A stretch of DNA of 64,000 bases, taken from an uncultured Lachnospiraceae bacterium (lineage in GTDB: Bacteria > Bacillota > Clostridia > Lachnospirales > Lachnospiraceae). The notes below the pieces were generated by a model. The model searched no databases. It saw only the letters and a list, made by a program, of their open reading frames with translations, and was not told where the DNA came from. Position numbers and translations under genes: made by a program. The stretch is taken from assembly GCA_910579615.1 (NCBI GenBank), contig CAJTUA010000008.1, forward strand, positions 23,907 through 87,906, read 5' to 3'. Of this stretch, positions 33,511-41,984 are shown piece by piece (within the stretch, counting starts at the first letter, position 1; the number at the start of each line of letters is the position of its first letter).

Positions 33511-34680
33511 ATGCCGCAGAAACTCTCTGCAATGAGGTACATAAAAAACAACATCCGCCGCGTGTCCGTGCTGATTGTAAGCCTGGGGCTTTGCTTCGTA
33601 CTGGTCTATTTAACGCAGTTCATGCTCTCCTCCACCGAAGAAAGCATCGGATGTATTGCGCTGAAAAACCCACAAAAAATGCAGGTTCTCTCACTGGCGG
33701 GAAAAACCACATTGGGAATCGACACCGACGGGATGAGCGATGCGGAGCTGACGCGGGTATACGCGGAAAAAAATCAGGGACTGGCAGAACAATTAAAACA
33801 CACCGAAGGCGTGAAAAACGCATGGTTCGGCGAGGTGGTTTACTGCGTGATTGCCGCCGCTGTCGGGCAGATGACATATGAGATGCCGCTCGTGGCGGCG
33901 GAGGAAATCCCGGAAATCATGCAGCATTTTGGCGCGACATTGGTGGAGGGCAGACTTGCGCAGAATCCGGGTGAAATTGTTCTTGATAGTCTGTCAATGA
34001 AAAACAATAATTTCGTGCTGAACGGATATTTTAACGAAAAAAATTATGCCCAGCATTATAAAATCGTCGGGGTGGTTGACTGCGATACCTATTTTGGCTG
34101 TGGCATTCCTGCGGATGGATGGAGCAGCCGAACCGCTATTGTTGTGCTCTCGGATGGCATCGATGATATGTCAGCCGTGCTGCATACAATCGGCATTGAT
34201 GTCCGGGAAAATTATGATTCGGTAATTGACGCGGCATGGGGCAAAAAATTTCTGCAGGAGGAAGTTATCGACGTGATTGGAAATTCCACCAGCATCATCT
34301 ATGTAGGTATCGTTATTTTGCTGCTGATTTCCCTGACTGTTGTCTACACAACCTACCTTCGCGACCGCCACAATGAATGGTGCCTGTACGCGTCCATAGG
34401 TTATTCCAGGAAAACCATCTATGGCGCTGTCATGCGGGAACTTCTCTTTACGTTCGGTGCAGCATTTCTTTTTGGCGCAATGATCAGTCTTTTGTTGGCG
34501 CTTGTGCTGAATGGGGTGATGATGGTGCCGCAGGGATTAAAATGCAGAATCTTTCACCCGAAAACGATTGCGGAAATCCTGTGTACTTACGCTTTTCTGC
34601 TCGGCATTCTGCAAATCCCGGTTCGGCACGCGCTTGCAAGAATCCGTACCGTGGATGCGATGGAGGATGATTTGTATTAA
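33511..34680 (+). CDS. FtsX-type ABC permease, subunit 1
   Basis: This 389-residue permease has one N-terminal helix (about 15-38), an extracellular domain of about 210 residues, and three C-terminal helices of the FtsX domain with 'YASIGYSRKTIYGAVMRELLF' in the cytoplasmic loop. ATG at 33511 follows AAAGGTGG. It is a half-size permease, expected to pair with the related protein at 35535 and the ATPase between them. Confidence 0.8.
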   Translation: MPQKLSAMRYIKNNIRRVSVLIVSLGLCFVLVYLTQFMLSSTEESIGCIALKNPQKMQVLSLAGKTTLGIDTDGMSDAELTRVYAEKNQGLAEQLKHTEGVKNAWFGEVVYCVIAAAVGQMTYEMPLVAAEEIPEIMQHFGATLVEGRLAQNPGEIVLDSLSMKNNNFVLNGYFNEKNYAQHYKIVGVVDCDTYFGCGIPADGWSSRTAIVVLSDGIDDMSAVLHTIGIDVRENYDSVIDAAWGKKFLQEEVIDVIGNSTSIIYVGIVILLLISLTVVYTTYLRDRHNEWCLYASIGYSRKTIYGAVMRELLFTFGAAFLFGAMISLLLALVLNGVMMVPQGLKCRIFHPKTIAEILCTYAFLLGILQIPVRHALARIRTVDAMEDDLY

Positions 34681-34792
34681 GAGAATACGGGAAAAAGCAA
34701 AATCAGAATAAAGGAGAGAACGCTTTGTGTCCGTGCGCTGCCAGCCACAAAGACGTTTATGTGCAAAGGGCAGCGCAGAAATGGGGATTTAT

Positions 34793-35467
34793 ATGTTCAA
34801 CATAAAAAATATCACAATGATTTATGATATGGAAAAAACGGAAAAAATCTATGCGCTCGGCGGTTTCGACCTGGTTCTGCCGGATACGGGGCTTGTCGGG
34901 ATTATTGGTCCGTCCGGTTCCGGAAAATCTACTTTGATGTACTGTCTGTCCACTCTGAAAAAACCGACGGACGGTGAAATTCTCTACAATGGAAAAGAAC
35001 TCACCAAATTAAAAGATAGCGAGCGTGAAACCCTGCGCCGGGAGGAATTCGGTTTTGTTTTCCAGCGCCATTTCCTTGTGCCTTACATGTCGGCACTCGA
35101 CAATGTAACCGTTGCCGCCGCGCAGAGTAAAGCTTTTGTGACGGAGCAGGCGCGGGAGCTGCTCGCGGGCTTCGGCCTTTCGGAGCGGGAATTTGGGAAA
35201 CGCCCGGCAAAACTTTCGGGTGGGCAGCGTCAGCGCACGGCGATAGCCAGAGCCATGATAAACCGCCCGCGCGTTCTTTTTGCGGACGAGCCGACCGCCG
35301 CGCTCGACCACGAAAACGCGTTTGCAGTGATGGACATTTTAAAGGATTACGCAAAGAAAAACCTCGTGCTCATTATCACCCACGACCGTTCCATCCTGAA
35401 GGGGGCGGACAGTGTGGTGGAAATGTGGGACGGAAAAATCAGTGCAATCAAAAGTGGGGAGCTTTAA
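34793..35467 (+). CDS. ABC transporter ATP-binding protein (LolD/MacB type)
   Basis: This 224-residue ATPase shows GPSGSGKST, LSGGQRQR and VLFADEPTAALD, with the histidine in ITHD. ATG at 34793 has GGGGA six bases upstream; longer frames lack an RBS. It sits between two half-size FtsX permeases and should energise both. Confidence 0.9.
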   Translation: MFNIKNITMIYDMEKTEKIYALGGFDLVLPDTGLVGIIGPSGSGKSTLMYCLSTLKKPTDGEILYNGKELTKLKDSERETLRREEFGFVFQRHFLVPYMSALDNVTVAAAQSKAFVTEQARELLAGFGLSEREFGKRPAKLSGGQRQRTAIARAMINRPRVLFADEPTAALDHENAFAVMDILKDYAKKNLVLIITHDRSILKGADSVVEMWDGKISAIKSGEL

Positions 35468-35534
35468 ATTATACCGGATTGTACCATCAATAAAATGACA
35501 TAAATGCCGTATGTTCGGCGGAATGAGAGGAATT

Positions 35535-36620
35535 ATGAAACCATTTTCAGCAATGTATTTTGTCCGGGAAAATAAAACGCGCTGTTTCCTGCTTATGGTC
35601 ATGCTTTTTCTGGGCTACGTGGCATATCTGGGCGGGCTTTACGTTTCCAACCCGCGTGACAACTGGGAGCTTCCCATTTCCTATTACGACCGGTTCGTAC
35701 AAGTGAATTCCGTCACGGGCGATGCGCAGGATTTTGAACTTTTTTTAAAAGAAGTGGAAGAAAGCGGCAAGGCAGTTGCCGTGCTCCTTGGCACCTACAA
35801 TGCCTTTCACTGGAATACCATCATGGGGTTTGAGAGCGGGTACGCTACCCAGACCTTCTGCACGGTGGAGAGTTTTAAAACCTACTGTGAATACATGGGT
35901 ATCACGGTTGATTTTAGCAGCCTGAAAACGGGGAGCATGATTATGAGCGAGCGCTTCGCCCAAAATGTAGGTCTTAAGCTTGGTGATAAAGTGGACAAAG
36001 ATTACAGCGAAAATATTTATCGCGAATTTACTTTGGATGCGTTGACGAAAGAGGATGGCTATATGCAGTATTTTATTACCGATGAGGAGGATATTGCCTA
36101 TAGCGCGCTGCTTGTCGGCAGGAATGGAACGCAGGGGGAAGAGCTTTACAGGCTTGCAGAGCAATTAAAGCAAAACCATGAAATCTACGTCCACGACAAT
36201 TTCGGATCAGACATCGATAGCCAGTTTGAAACATTCAATATGATTTATATGTTTATCATCGTGCTTGTGGCAGTCATTATGGCAGTAACCGTGAATGCGG
36301 CATTTATCGGAATGTACCAGCGCAGAAATTTCGAATTTGCCGTATACCGCGCGATTGGAATTTCGAAAAAACGAATTATCGGGAAAATCGTGAAAGAATT
36401 AATCTGCATGGACGCAGCCGCGCTAGGCGTTGGCGGCGGAGTATTCTTTTTGGCTCTCTACCTTTTTAACAACCTCGTCCTTTACCCGGTCGGCAAATAC
36501 CTGCGGTATTTCCATCCGACGGCGCTTTTTGGTTTTGTGCTTTGCAACCTGGCGGTGCTCCTGCCATTGATGGTCACACGGTCAAGGCAGATGCTGAAGG
36601 CGGATATCTGCGAATATTAA
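35535..36620 (+). CDS. FtsX-type ABC permease, subunit 2
   Basis: This 361-residue permease is a distant relative of the one at 33511, with one N-terminal helix, an extracellular domain and three C-terminal helices around 'YRAIGISKKRIIGKIVKEL'. ATG at 35535 follows AGAGGA. It is the last gene of the two-component/transporter cluster; a new promoter starts 100 bases downstream. Confidence 0.8.
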   Translation: MKPFSAMYFVRENKTRCFLLMVMLFLGYVAYLGGLYVSNPRDNWELPISYYDRFVQVNSVTGDAQDFELFLKEVEESGKAVAVLLGTYNAFHWNTIMGFESGYATQTFCTVESFKTYCEYMGITVDFSSLKTGSMIMSERFAQNVGLKLGDKVDKDYSENIYREFTLDALTKEDGYMQYFITDEEDIAYSALLVGRNGTQGEELYRLAEQLKQNHEIYVHDNFGSDIDSQFETFNMIYMFIIVLVAVIMAVTVNAAFIGMYQRRNFEFAVYRAIGISKKRIIGKIVKELICMDAAALGVGGGVFFLALYLFNNLVLYPVGKYLRYFHPTALFGFVLCNLAVLLPLMVTRSRQMLKADICEY

Positions 36621-36723
36621 GAGACAAGCAATTTTCCTGTGTGTAAAAAAATGACTGCTCCGGCTGCGGGGGAAACATGCTTCCTTCGGTTGGCATGGTG
36701 CAGGAAATTTCTCAAACTTTCTC

Positions 36724-36752
36724 TTGACATCTTCACTCCGCTGTCGTATAAT
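36724..36752 (+). promoter_or_regulatory. consensus sigma-A promoter of the ABC exporter leader
   Basis: Perfect TTGACA (36724-36729), 17-base spacer, perfect TATAAT (36747-36752). The transcript starts with a leader holding a GGCAGA/TCTGCC hairpin just before the leader reading frame. One of the strongest promoters in the window. Confidence 0.85.
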
Positions 36753-36833
36753 TTCCTTGTCACTTAAGGATGCGTTTAACAGTTATGGCAGAGTTGCACG
36801 TTCTGCCGTAGCAGGAGAAAGGAGGTAGCTTAC

Positions 36834-36971
36834 ATGATGAGTTTTACAGTGCTGTTTACAAAATTTGGACCGCGTGGATTTTCTGGCGGCTCTGGGTTTG
36901 GACTAGATAAGTATACATATGTACTGAAAAATGAAATATCATGTAAGGTTACCGGACTCATGTTTTCATAA
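36834..36971 (+). CDS. 45-residue leader peptide, bmrB-like in position
   Basis: ATG at 36834 has AAAGGAGG eight bases upstream, an optimal RBS, and follows a consensus promoter. The 45-residue product begins MMSFTVLFTKFGPRGFSGGS and ends TGLMFS; it is basic and Gly-rich, with no membrane segment. An intrinsic terminator follows its stop by 25 bases, and its own codons 38-42 can pair with that terminator. The downstream genes are a heterodimeric ABC exporter. In Bacillus subtilis the leader peptide BmrB controls the same kind of exporter (BmrCD) by ribosome-mediated attenuation. I see no sequence similarity to judge homology; the match is architectural. Confidence 0.65.
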   Translation: MMSFTVLFTKFGPRGFSGGSGFGLDKYTYVLKNEISCKVTGLMFS

Positions 36972-37013
36972 TAGATTCTAGTATTGTCTTTTATGGAGCC
37001 GTGGTAATCTTAC
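36943..37013 (+). promoter_or_regulatory. antiterminator of the ABC exporter leader
   Basis: GTAAGGTTACCGGACTC (36943-36959, inside the leader frame) is nearly complementary to GAGCCGTGGTAATCTTAC (36996-37013), which covers the left arm and loop of the terminator. The two structures exclude each other, so ribosome position on the leader frame could choose between them. Confidence 0.65.
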
Positions 37014-37025
37014 CACGGCTTTTTT
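36997..37025 (+). terminator. intrinsic terminator after the leader peptide
   Basis: AGCCGTGGTAA pairs perfectly with TTACCACGGCT across a two-base loop, followed by TTTTTT. Confidence 0.9.
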
Positions 37026-37080
37026 GCTGTATACAGGGGATGCAGGCAAATATGCGCAGGAAGCAAAAAAAACGCATTTT

Positions 37081-37155
37081 GCGTTTTCGCAGTTTGCGTT
37101 TTCGCAGTTTGCGTTTTCGCAGTTTGCGTTTTCGCAGTTTGCGTTTCAGCAGTTT
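37081..37155 (+). repeat. 15-bp tandem repeat, five units
   Basis: GCGTTTTCGCAGTTT is repeated four times exactly and a fifth time as GCGTTTCAGCAGTTT. It lies in the 420 bases between the leader terminator and the first exporter gene. Frames across it on either strand would give RFRSL or KRKLR repeats, but none has an RBS. It could act in the untranslated RNA or be a slippage product. The rest of 37026-37444 shows nothing I can name. Confidence 0.8.
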
Positions 37156-37444
37156 CGCTTTCGCCTGGTTTGCATCGGACTGGTTGGCCTTTGCAAATGA
37201 TGCATTCGCGGCGCTCCCTGATAAACATACAGCAGATTCTAACAAACTCTGGCATGCTGTAGCGGGCATGACAGAGAAATCGCGGCCGCCCTGCCTGTGA
37301 GGGCTGTGTCAGGATTTCCGGAATAAAAAAATCGTGGTAAGGGGAAAGTCCGCCTTATGACAAAAAAAGAAAATGGGAAAACGGGTGTATTCATTTTCTG
37401 CGACAAATGAAACAAAATTTGAATATGAAAAAAGGGAGGAAGTT

Positions 37445-39187
37445 ATGAAGAAGCTTTCAAGCTACATTCTGCGCTACTGGTATGCCTACCTGTTCGCCAT
37501 TGTGTGCCTTTTGCTGCAGGTAAGTCTGGATATGCTTGCACCGCAGGTAACCAGGCGGATTGTGGACGAGGTAATCGGGGAAGGGGCTATTGATTTGCTT
37601 ATGCCGCTGCTGCTCACGATTTTTGCGATTGGCGTTGGCCGCTGCGTGTTCGGTTACACGAAGGAATTTACCTTTGACTGCCTGGGCTCAAAAATCGGTA
37701 CGGATATGCGGCGGAATTTGTTCCGGCATATCCAGAAGCTTTCCATCAATTATTTTGACAATACCAACACGGGCGAGCTGATGTCCCGCGTGAAGGATGA
37801 CGTGGATAATATCTGGGGCGCGCTCGGCTATATCGGAATGCTGATTCTGGAGGTTATTTTCCACACGGTCATTGTTATTTACTGTATGCTGCACATCAGC
37901 GTAAAACTGGCAATTATGCCGCTTGTTATGATGCCAGTCGTGGCGGTGATTGCGATTCTGATGGAAAAGCGGCTTGACAAAGTGTATGAGGATATTTCGG
38001 ATGAGAACGCGAAGTTAAACACTGTGGCGCAGGAAAATCTTGCAGGGGTGCGCACGGTCAAGGCATTTGCGCGCGAGAAACATGAAATCACAAAATTTCT
38101 CTCGCACAACAAGCGCTACTATGAGCTGAATATGCGCCAGAGCAAGGTATTTATCCGCTATCAGCCGCTCGTGCAGTTCATCACGAGACTGCTCCCGATT
38201 TTTGTCATTATCTACGGGGGCTATTTAAAAATCCAGGGCGAGATTTCACTCGGTGAGCTCGCTGCCTTTACAGAGTATGCGAACAATATTATCTGGCCGA
38301 TGGAAATGCTCGGGTGGCTTTCAAATTCGTTTGCCTCGGCGGTTGCATCCAATAAGAAATTAAAGAAGATTTACAATGAGAAGGCGTCGATTACGGAGAA
38401 GGAAAAACCGGTTATTCTGCCGGAGGTAGCGGGACGCGTGACGTTTGAGCATGTGTCGTTCGGGCTGGACGGGAAGGAAATTTTAAAGGATATCTCGTTT
38501 GACCTGCCGGCGGGGAAAACCATCGGAATTATGGGGGCGACCGGCTCCGGAAAATCTTCCATTATTACGCTGCTGCAGCGTTTCTATGACGCGCAGGAGG
38601 GCGAAATCCGCCTGGATGGGGTGCCAATCCGTGACCTGACGTTGCGTCAGCTTCGCAAAAGCATTTCTCCGGTTATGCAGGATGTGTTTTTGTTCTCGGA
38701 CACCATCAATTCCAATGTAAAGCTCGGCAAGCGTGCGAGCACGCACAACGACCTTGTCCGCACGGCGCTTGAACGTGCGCAGGCGAAGGATTTTATTGAA
38801 AACATGGAAGAGCAGTACGAGACACAGATTGGGGAGCGCGGCGTGGGCTTGTCCGGCGGGCAGAAGCAGCGCATCAGCATGGCGCGCGCGTTCGCAAAAA
38901 AATCGCCGATTCTTGTGCTGGATGATTCCACCTCGGCGCTTGATATGGAAACCGAGCACCAGATTCAGGAAAATCTGCTCCAGGTGGAAGGAACGACGAA
39001 AATCGTCATTGCCCACCGGATTTCGGCAGTCCGTCATGCGGATGAGATTCTTGTGCTAAAGGACGGCGGCATTGCCGAGCGCGGCACGCATGAGGAACTG
39101 CTTGCGCAAAAGGGACTGTATTACGATACGTATATGGCGCAGTACGGCGAAACGTTACAGCAGCTGCAAGGGTTTGTTCCGGTATAA
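37445..39187 (+). CDS. heterodimeric ABC multidrug exporter, subunit with degenerate ATPase site
   Basis: This is a 580-residue half-transporter with six helices and an ATPase domain. It shows GATGSGKSS, LSGGQKQR and Walker B ILVLDDSTSALD, where the catalytic Glu after the Walker B Asp is replaced by Asp. Such asymmetry is typical of heterodimers such as BmrC/BmrD, LmrC/LmrD and TM287/288. ATG at 37445 has GGGAGG upstream. It is expected to pair with the next gene product and to export drugs or lipids. Transcription must pass the leader terminator. Confidence 0.9.
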   Translation: MKKLSSYILRYWYAYLFAIVCLLLQVSLDMLAPQVTRRIVDEVIGEGAIDLLMPLLLTIFAIGVGRCVFGYTKEFTFDCLGSKIGTDMRRNLFRHIQKLSINYFDNTNTGELMSRVKDDVDNIWGALGYIGMLILEVIFHTVIVIYCMLHISVKLAIMPLVMMPVVAVIAILMEKRLDKVYEDISDENAKLNTVAQENLAGVRTVKAFAREKHEITKFLSHNKRYYELNMRQSKVFIRYQPLVQFITRLLPIFVIIYGGYLKIQGEISLGELAAFTEYANNIIWPMEMLGWLSNSFASAVASNKKLKKIYNEKASITEKEKPVILPEVAGRVTFEHVSFGLDGKEILKDISFDLPAGKTIGIMGATGSGKSSIITLLQRFYDAQEGEIRLDGVPIRDLTLRQLRKSISPVMQDVFLFSDTINSNVKLGKRASTHNDLVRTALERAQAKDFIENMEEQYETQIGERGVGLSGGQKQRISMARAFAKKSPILVLDDSTSALDMETEHQIQENLLQVEGTTKIVIAHRISAVRHADEILVLKDGGIAERGTHEELLAQKGLYYDTYMAQYGETLQQLQGFVPV

Positions 39188-39355
39188 TTACGGGGCGGGT
39201 GAGAAGATACCTGCGGCAATGAAGAATGGGCAATATTTTAGCACAGGGGGATGCGAAAATGATGTTATCCCAGGGCATAAGCCGGAAATCATTTTGAAAG
39301 CGGCATGGGATTGCCCGGATTTGTGGTTTTTAGTATTCCCGGAAATGAGGTTGTT

Positions 39356-41134
39356 ATGGCAGTAAATACCGTCCGCGAGGACGAAACTTTAAAAACAGCA
39401 GGGAAAGGCGTGACGCTTCTGCGCTTGTTCCGTTATCTGCTGTCCTACAAAAAAATGATTGCATTTGTCATTTTCATTATGCTGCTCACCGTGGGCATCA
39501 GTCTGATGAACCCGCTGATTATCGAGCATGCAATCAACGTAAATATCAAAAACAATGACATTGACGGGCTGTTAAAGCTTGGTGCGGCGGCGCTCGTCAT
39601 GAACATCGCAATGATTCTTTTAATCAAGCTGCGCATGTACCTGATGGCGAAAATGTCCAACGATGTGCTTGTGAAAATCCGCAGCGAGCTTTACGAGCAT
39701 ATCCAGACGTTAAGCTTTTCGTTTTTTGACAGCCGCCCGACGGGTAAGATTTTAGCGCGCATTATTGGGGATGTCAATTCGCTCAAGGATGTCCTCTCCA
39801 ACAGCGTGACCACTTTGATTCCGGATTTTTTGACGGTCTGCGCGGTCGTTCTGATTATGGCATTTAAAAACTGGAAGCTTGCATTAGCGGCAATGAGCTC
39901 GCTGCCACTGATGATTGTCGGCGTTTTGTTCGTGCAGTCGAAATCCCATGTGCGCTGGCAGATTCACCGCAAAAAAAGCTCCAACTTAAATGCGTTTATC
40001 CATGAGGATGTATCGGGAATGCGCGTCATCCAGAGCTTTTCGGCGGAGGATGAGACGGAGGAGACCTTTGATGAGCTGCTGGTTGAGCACCGCGGCTCCT
40101 TTGTCAATGCGTGCCGTTTTGCGGATGCGTTCGGTCCGGTCGTGGATTTTTGCTGGGGGCTTGGAACGCTGTGCATGTACTATGTCGGCGTGAAGGTGCT
40201 CGGTCCGTCGGTGGCTCCGGTCGGTACGCTGATGGCGTTCGGAACATATATTTCCATGTTCTGGAACCCGATTATGAACCTGAGTAATTTCTACAATCAG
40301 TTAATCACAAATATTGCAGGGGCGGAGCGGATTTTTGAGATTCTTGACACGGAGCCGGAAATCGCGGATAAAGAAGGGGTAAGGGAGCTCCCGGAAATCC
40401 GCGGGGAAGTGGAATTTAAAAATGTTTCCTTCGCCTACGACAAGGATACGCAGGTGCTTGACAATGTCAGCTTTCAAATCCGCCCAGGCGAGACGATTGC
40501 ACTGGTCGGACCGACCGGTGCGGGCAAGACGACCATTGTCAATCTTATCAGCCGCTTTTACGATGTGACGGGCGGTACGGTTTACATTGATGGGCACGAC
40601 ATCCGCGAGGTGTCGATTGAAAGCCTGCGGCAGCAGATGGGCATTATGACGCAGGAGAATTTCCTGTTTTCCGGTACAATCAGGGACAATATCCGCTATG
40701 GCAGGCTCGACGCAACGGACGAGGAGATTATGGATGCGGCGAAGATGGTCAGCGCCCACGATTTCATTATGAAAATGGAAAAGGGCTACGATACGGAATT
40801 AAAGGAGCGCGGCGCGGGGCTTTCCATCGGGCAGAGGCAGCTTCTGGCTTTCGCGCGCACGATGCTTTCCATGCCGAAAATCCTGATTCTCGACGAGGCG
40901 ACCTCAAGCATCGACACGCACACCGAGCGTCTGGTGCAGAAGGGCATTGATGCGCTGCTTGCGGGCAGGACTTCGTTTGTCATTGCGCACCGCCTTTCGA
41001 CCATCCAGAAAGCCGACCGGATTTTTGTTATTGATAAGGGCGGCATCGTGGAGCAGGGCAGCGCGCAGGAGCTGATTGCGAAGAAGGGCGCGTATTACGA
41101 GCTGTATATGGCGCAGTTTAAGGAAGTGGCGTAG
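39356..41134 (+). CDS. heterodimeric ABC multidrug exporter, second subunit
   Basis: This is a 592-residue half-transporter with six helices followed by the ATPase. It shows GPTGAGKTT, Walker B ILILDEATSSID with the catalytic Glu kept, and an altered signature LSIGQ in place of LSGGQ. Together with the partner this leaves one full and one degenerate ATP site, since each site uses the Walker B of one subunit and the signature of the other. ATG at 39356 has GAGG upstream. The gap after the first subunit is 168 bases. Confidence 0.9.
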   Translation: MAVNTVREDETLKTAGKGVTLLRLFRYLLSYKKMIAFVIFIMLLTVGISLMNPLIIEHAINVNIKNNDIDGLLKLGAAALVMNIAMILLIKLRMYLMAKMSNDVLVKIRSELYEHIQTLSFSFFDSRPTGKILARIIGDVNSLKDVLSNSVTTLIPDFLTVCAVVLIMAFKNWKLALAAMSSLPLMIVGVLFVQSKSHVRWQIHRKKSSNLNAFIHEDVSGMRVIQSFSAEDETEETFDELLVEHRGSFVNACRFADAFGPVVDFCWGLGTLCMYYVGVKVLGPSVAPVGTLMAFGTYISMFWNPIMNLSNFYNQLITNIAGAERIFEILDTEPEIADKEGVRELPEIRGEVEFKNVSFAYDKDTQVLDNVSFQIRPGETIALVGPTGAGKTTIVNLISRFYDVTGGTVYIDGHDIREVSIESLRQQMGIMTQENFLFSGTIRDNIRYGRLDATDEEIMDAAKMVSAHDFIMKMEKGYDTELKERGAGLSIGQRQLLAFARTMLSMPKILILDEATSSIDTHTERLVQKGIDALLAGRTSFVIAHRLSTIQKADRIFVIDKGGIVEQGSAQELIAKKGAYYELYMAQFKEVA

Positions 41135-41984
41135 GAGTAGGAAGTTGCATTTTTTGCCGTTTGCCGGCGGGCAGGCGGAAGATGCACAGGATGGCAGCGT
41201 ACAACATTTTACCGTCTGCCTGCGGCGGACGCAGGCAGACGAGCCGTATGATGAAAGATGTTTTACGGTGCGCTCTGGGTGGAAAAATAATTTAAAATGA
41301 CTGAAAACGGGAAGAAAAATGCGTTTTTATTTTATAAATCATGGGACAAAATAAATTAGCTATGGTATAATATCGTCAGATATTATACCAGCGCCGACTT
41401 GCCGTCCATATAGGAGTGAAGAGACAGGCTTGTCAGATTATAAAATAAGAAAGTGGTTGGAGATATTAGATGAAAAAAATTAGTGCAAAAGATTGGCAAT
41501 GGACCAACAACAAGGTATATTATTAGAGAAACATCTGATGAAAAAATTACACAGCTTCAAATTGCGTTAGATAATCTTAAAACAAAGGAATAGGACTTCT
41601 ATCTTTTGATTATCTTATGAAATTGTATAAGACGAAGGAAAGAAGAATATGTATAGTGAGGTTATTATAGCATTGAATGAGTTTTAAATGCGTTTTTTGG
41701 CGAATCATGCTTGCACCGCCGGGACAATTTATCCGTCGGGGGCATCATGTTCGCAGATGATGGCATAAATATCACAGCATCATTGAAATGAGTGGGAGAA
41801 GAGAGAGGGGGGGGGGATGGACGGGATGTATGACTGTAAAGCAAATCCATGTATGGGTTTGCCAAGCTGGATGTGTGTGGTGGGGGAATGCGAAGAAAGA
41901 TGGAAAAACGCAAAGAAATTATAGAAACAAAAAATCAGTAAATCTTTCTTGCAGAAAGCTATCACATCAGAAAAAGGAGGATTT
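41135..41984 (+). other. 850-base gap with repeat copy, gene scraps and a G10 tract
   Basis: No intact gene is supported. A frame at 41470 (MKKISAKDWQW..., RBS GGAG) breaks after 18 codons; a second frame nearby (RETSDEKITQLQIALDNLKTKE) could be its frameshifted end, ending near 41592. A run of ten G lies at 41807-41816, about 170 bases before the leucine-rich gene. The dispersed repeat is listed separately. Confidence 0.4.
41364..41775. repeat. dispersed repeat, copy B
   Basis: The left end is a perfect hairpin, GGTATAATATC / GATATTATACC (41364-41389), then GCGCCGACTTGCCGTCC, matching 7005-7047. The right end, CAATTTATCCGTCGGGGGCA from 41725, matches 7103-7150. The inner part is longer and unrelated, holding the broken small frame near 41470. 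A shared pair of ends with different cargo suggests a mobile or transposase-dependent element. Confidence 0.45.

Noticed and set aside
37081..37155. CRISPR array
   Set aside because: Units are 15 bp and directly adjacent, with no spacers and no cas genes.
36991..37300. Lys/Arg-rich repeat protein on either strand
   Set aside because: The frames arise from the 15-bp tandem repeat being a multiple of three; no RBS and strong overlap with the leader terminator.
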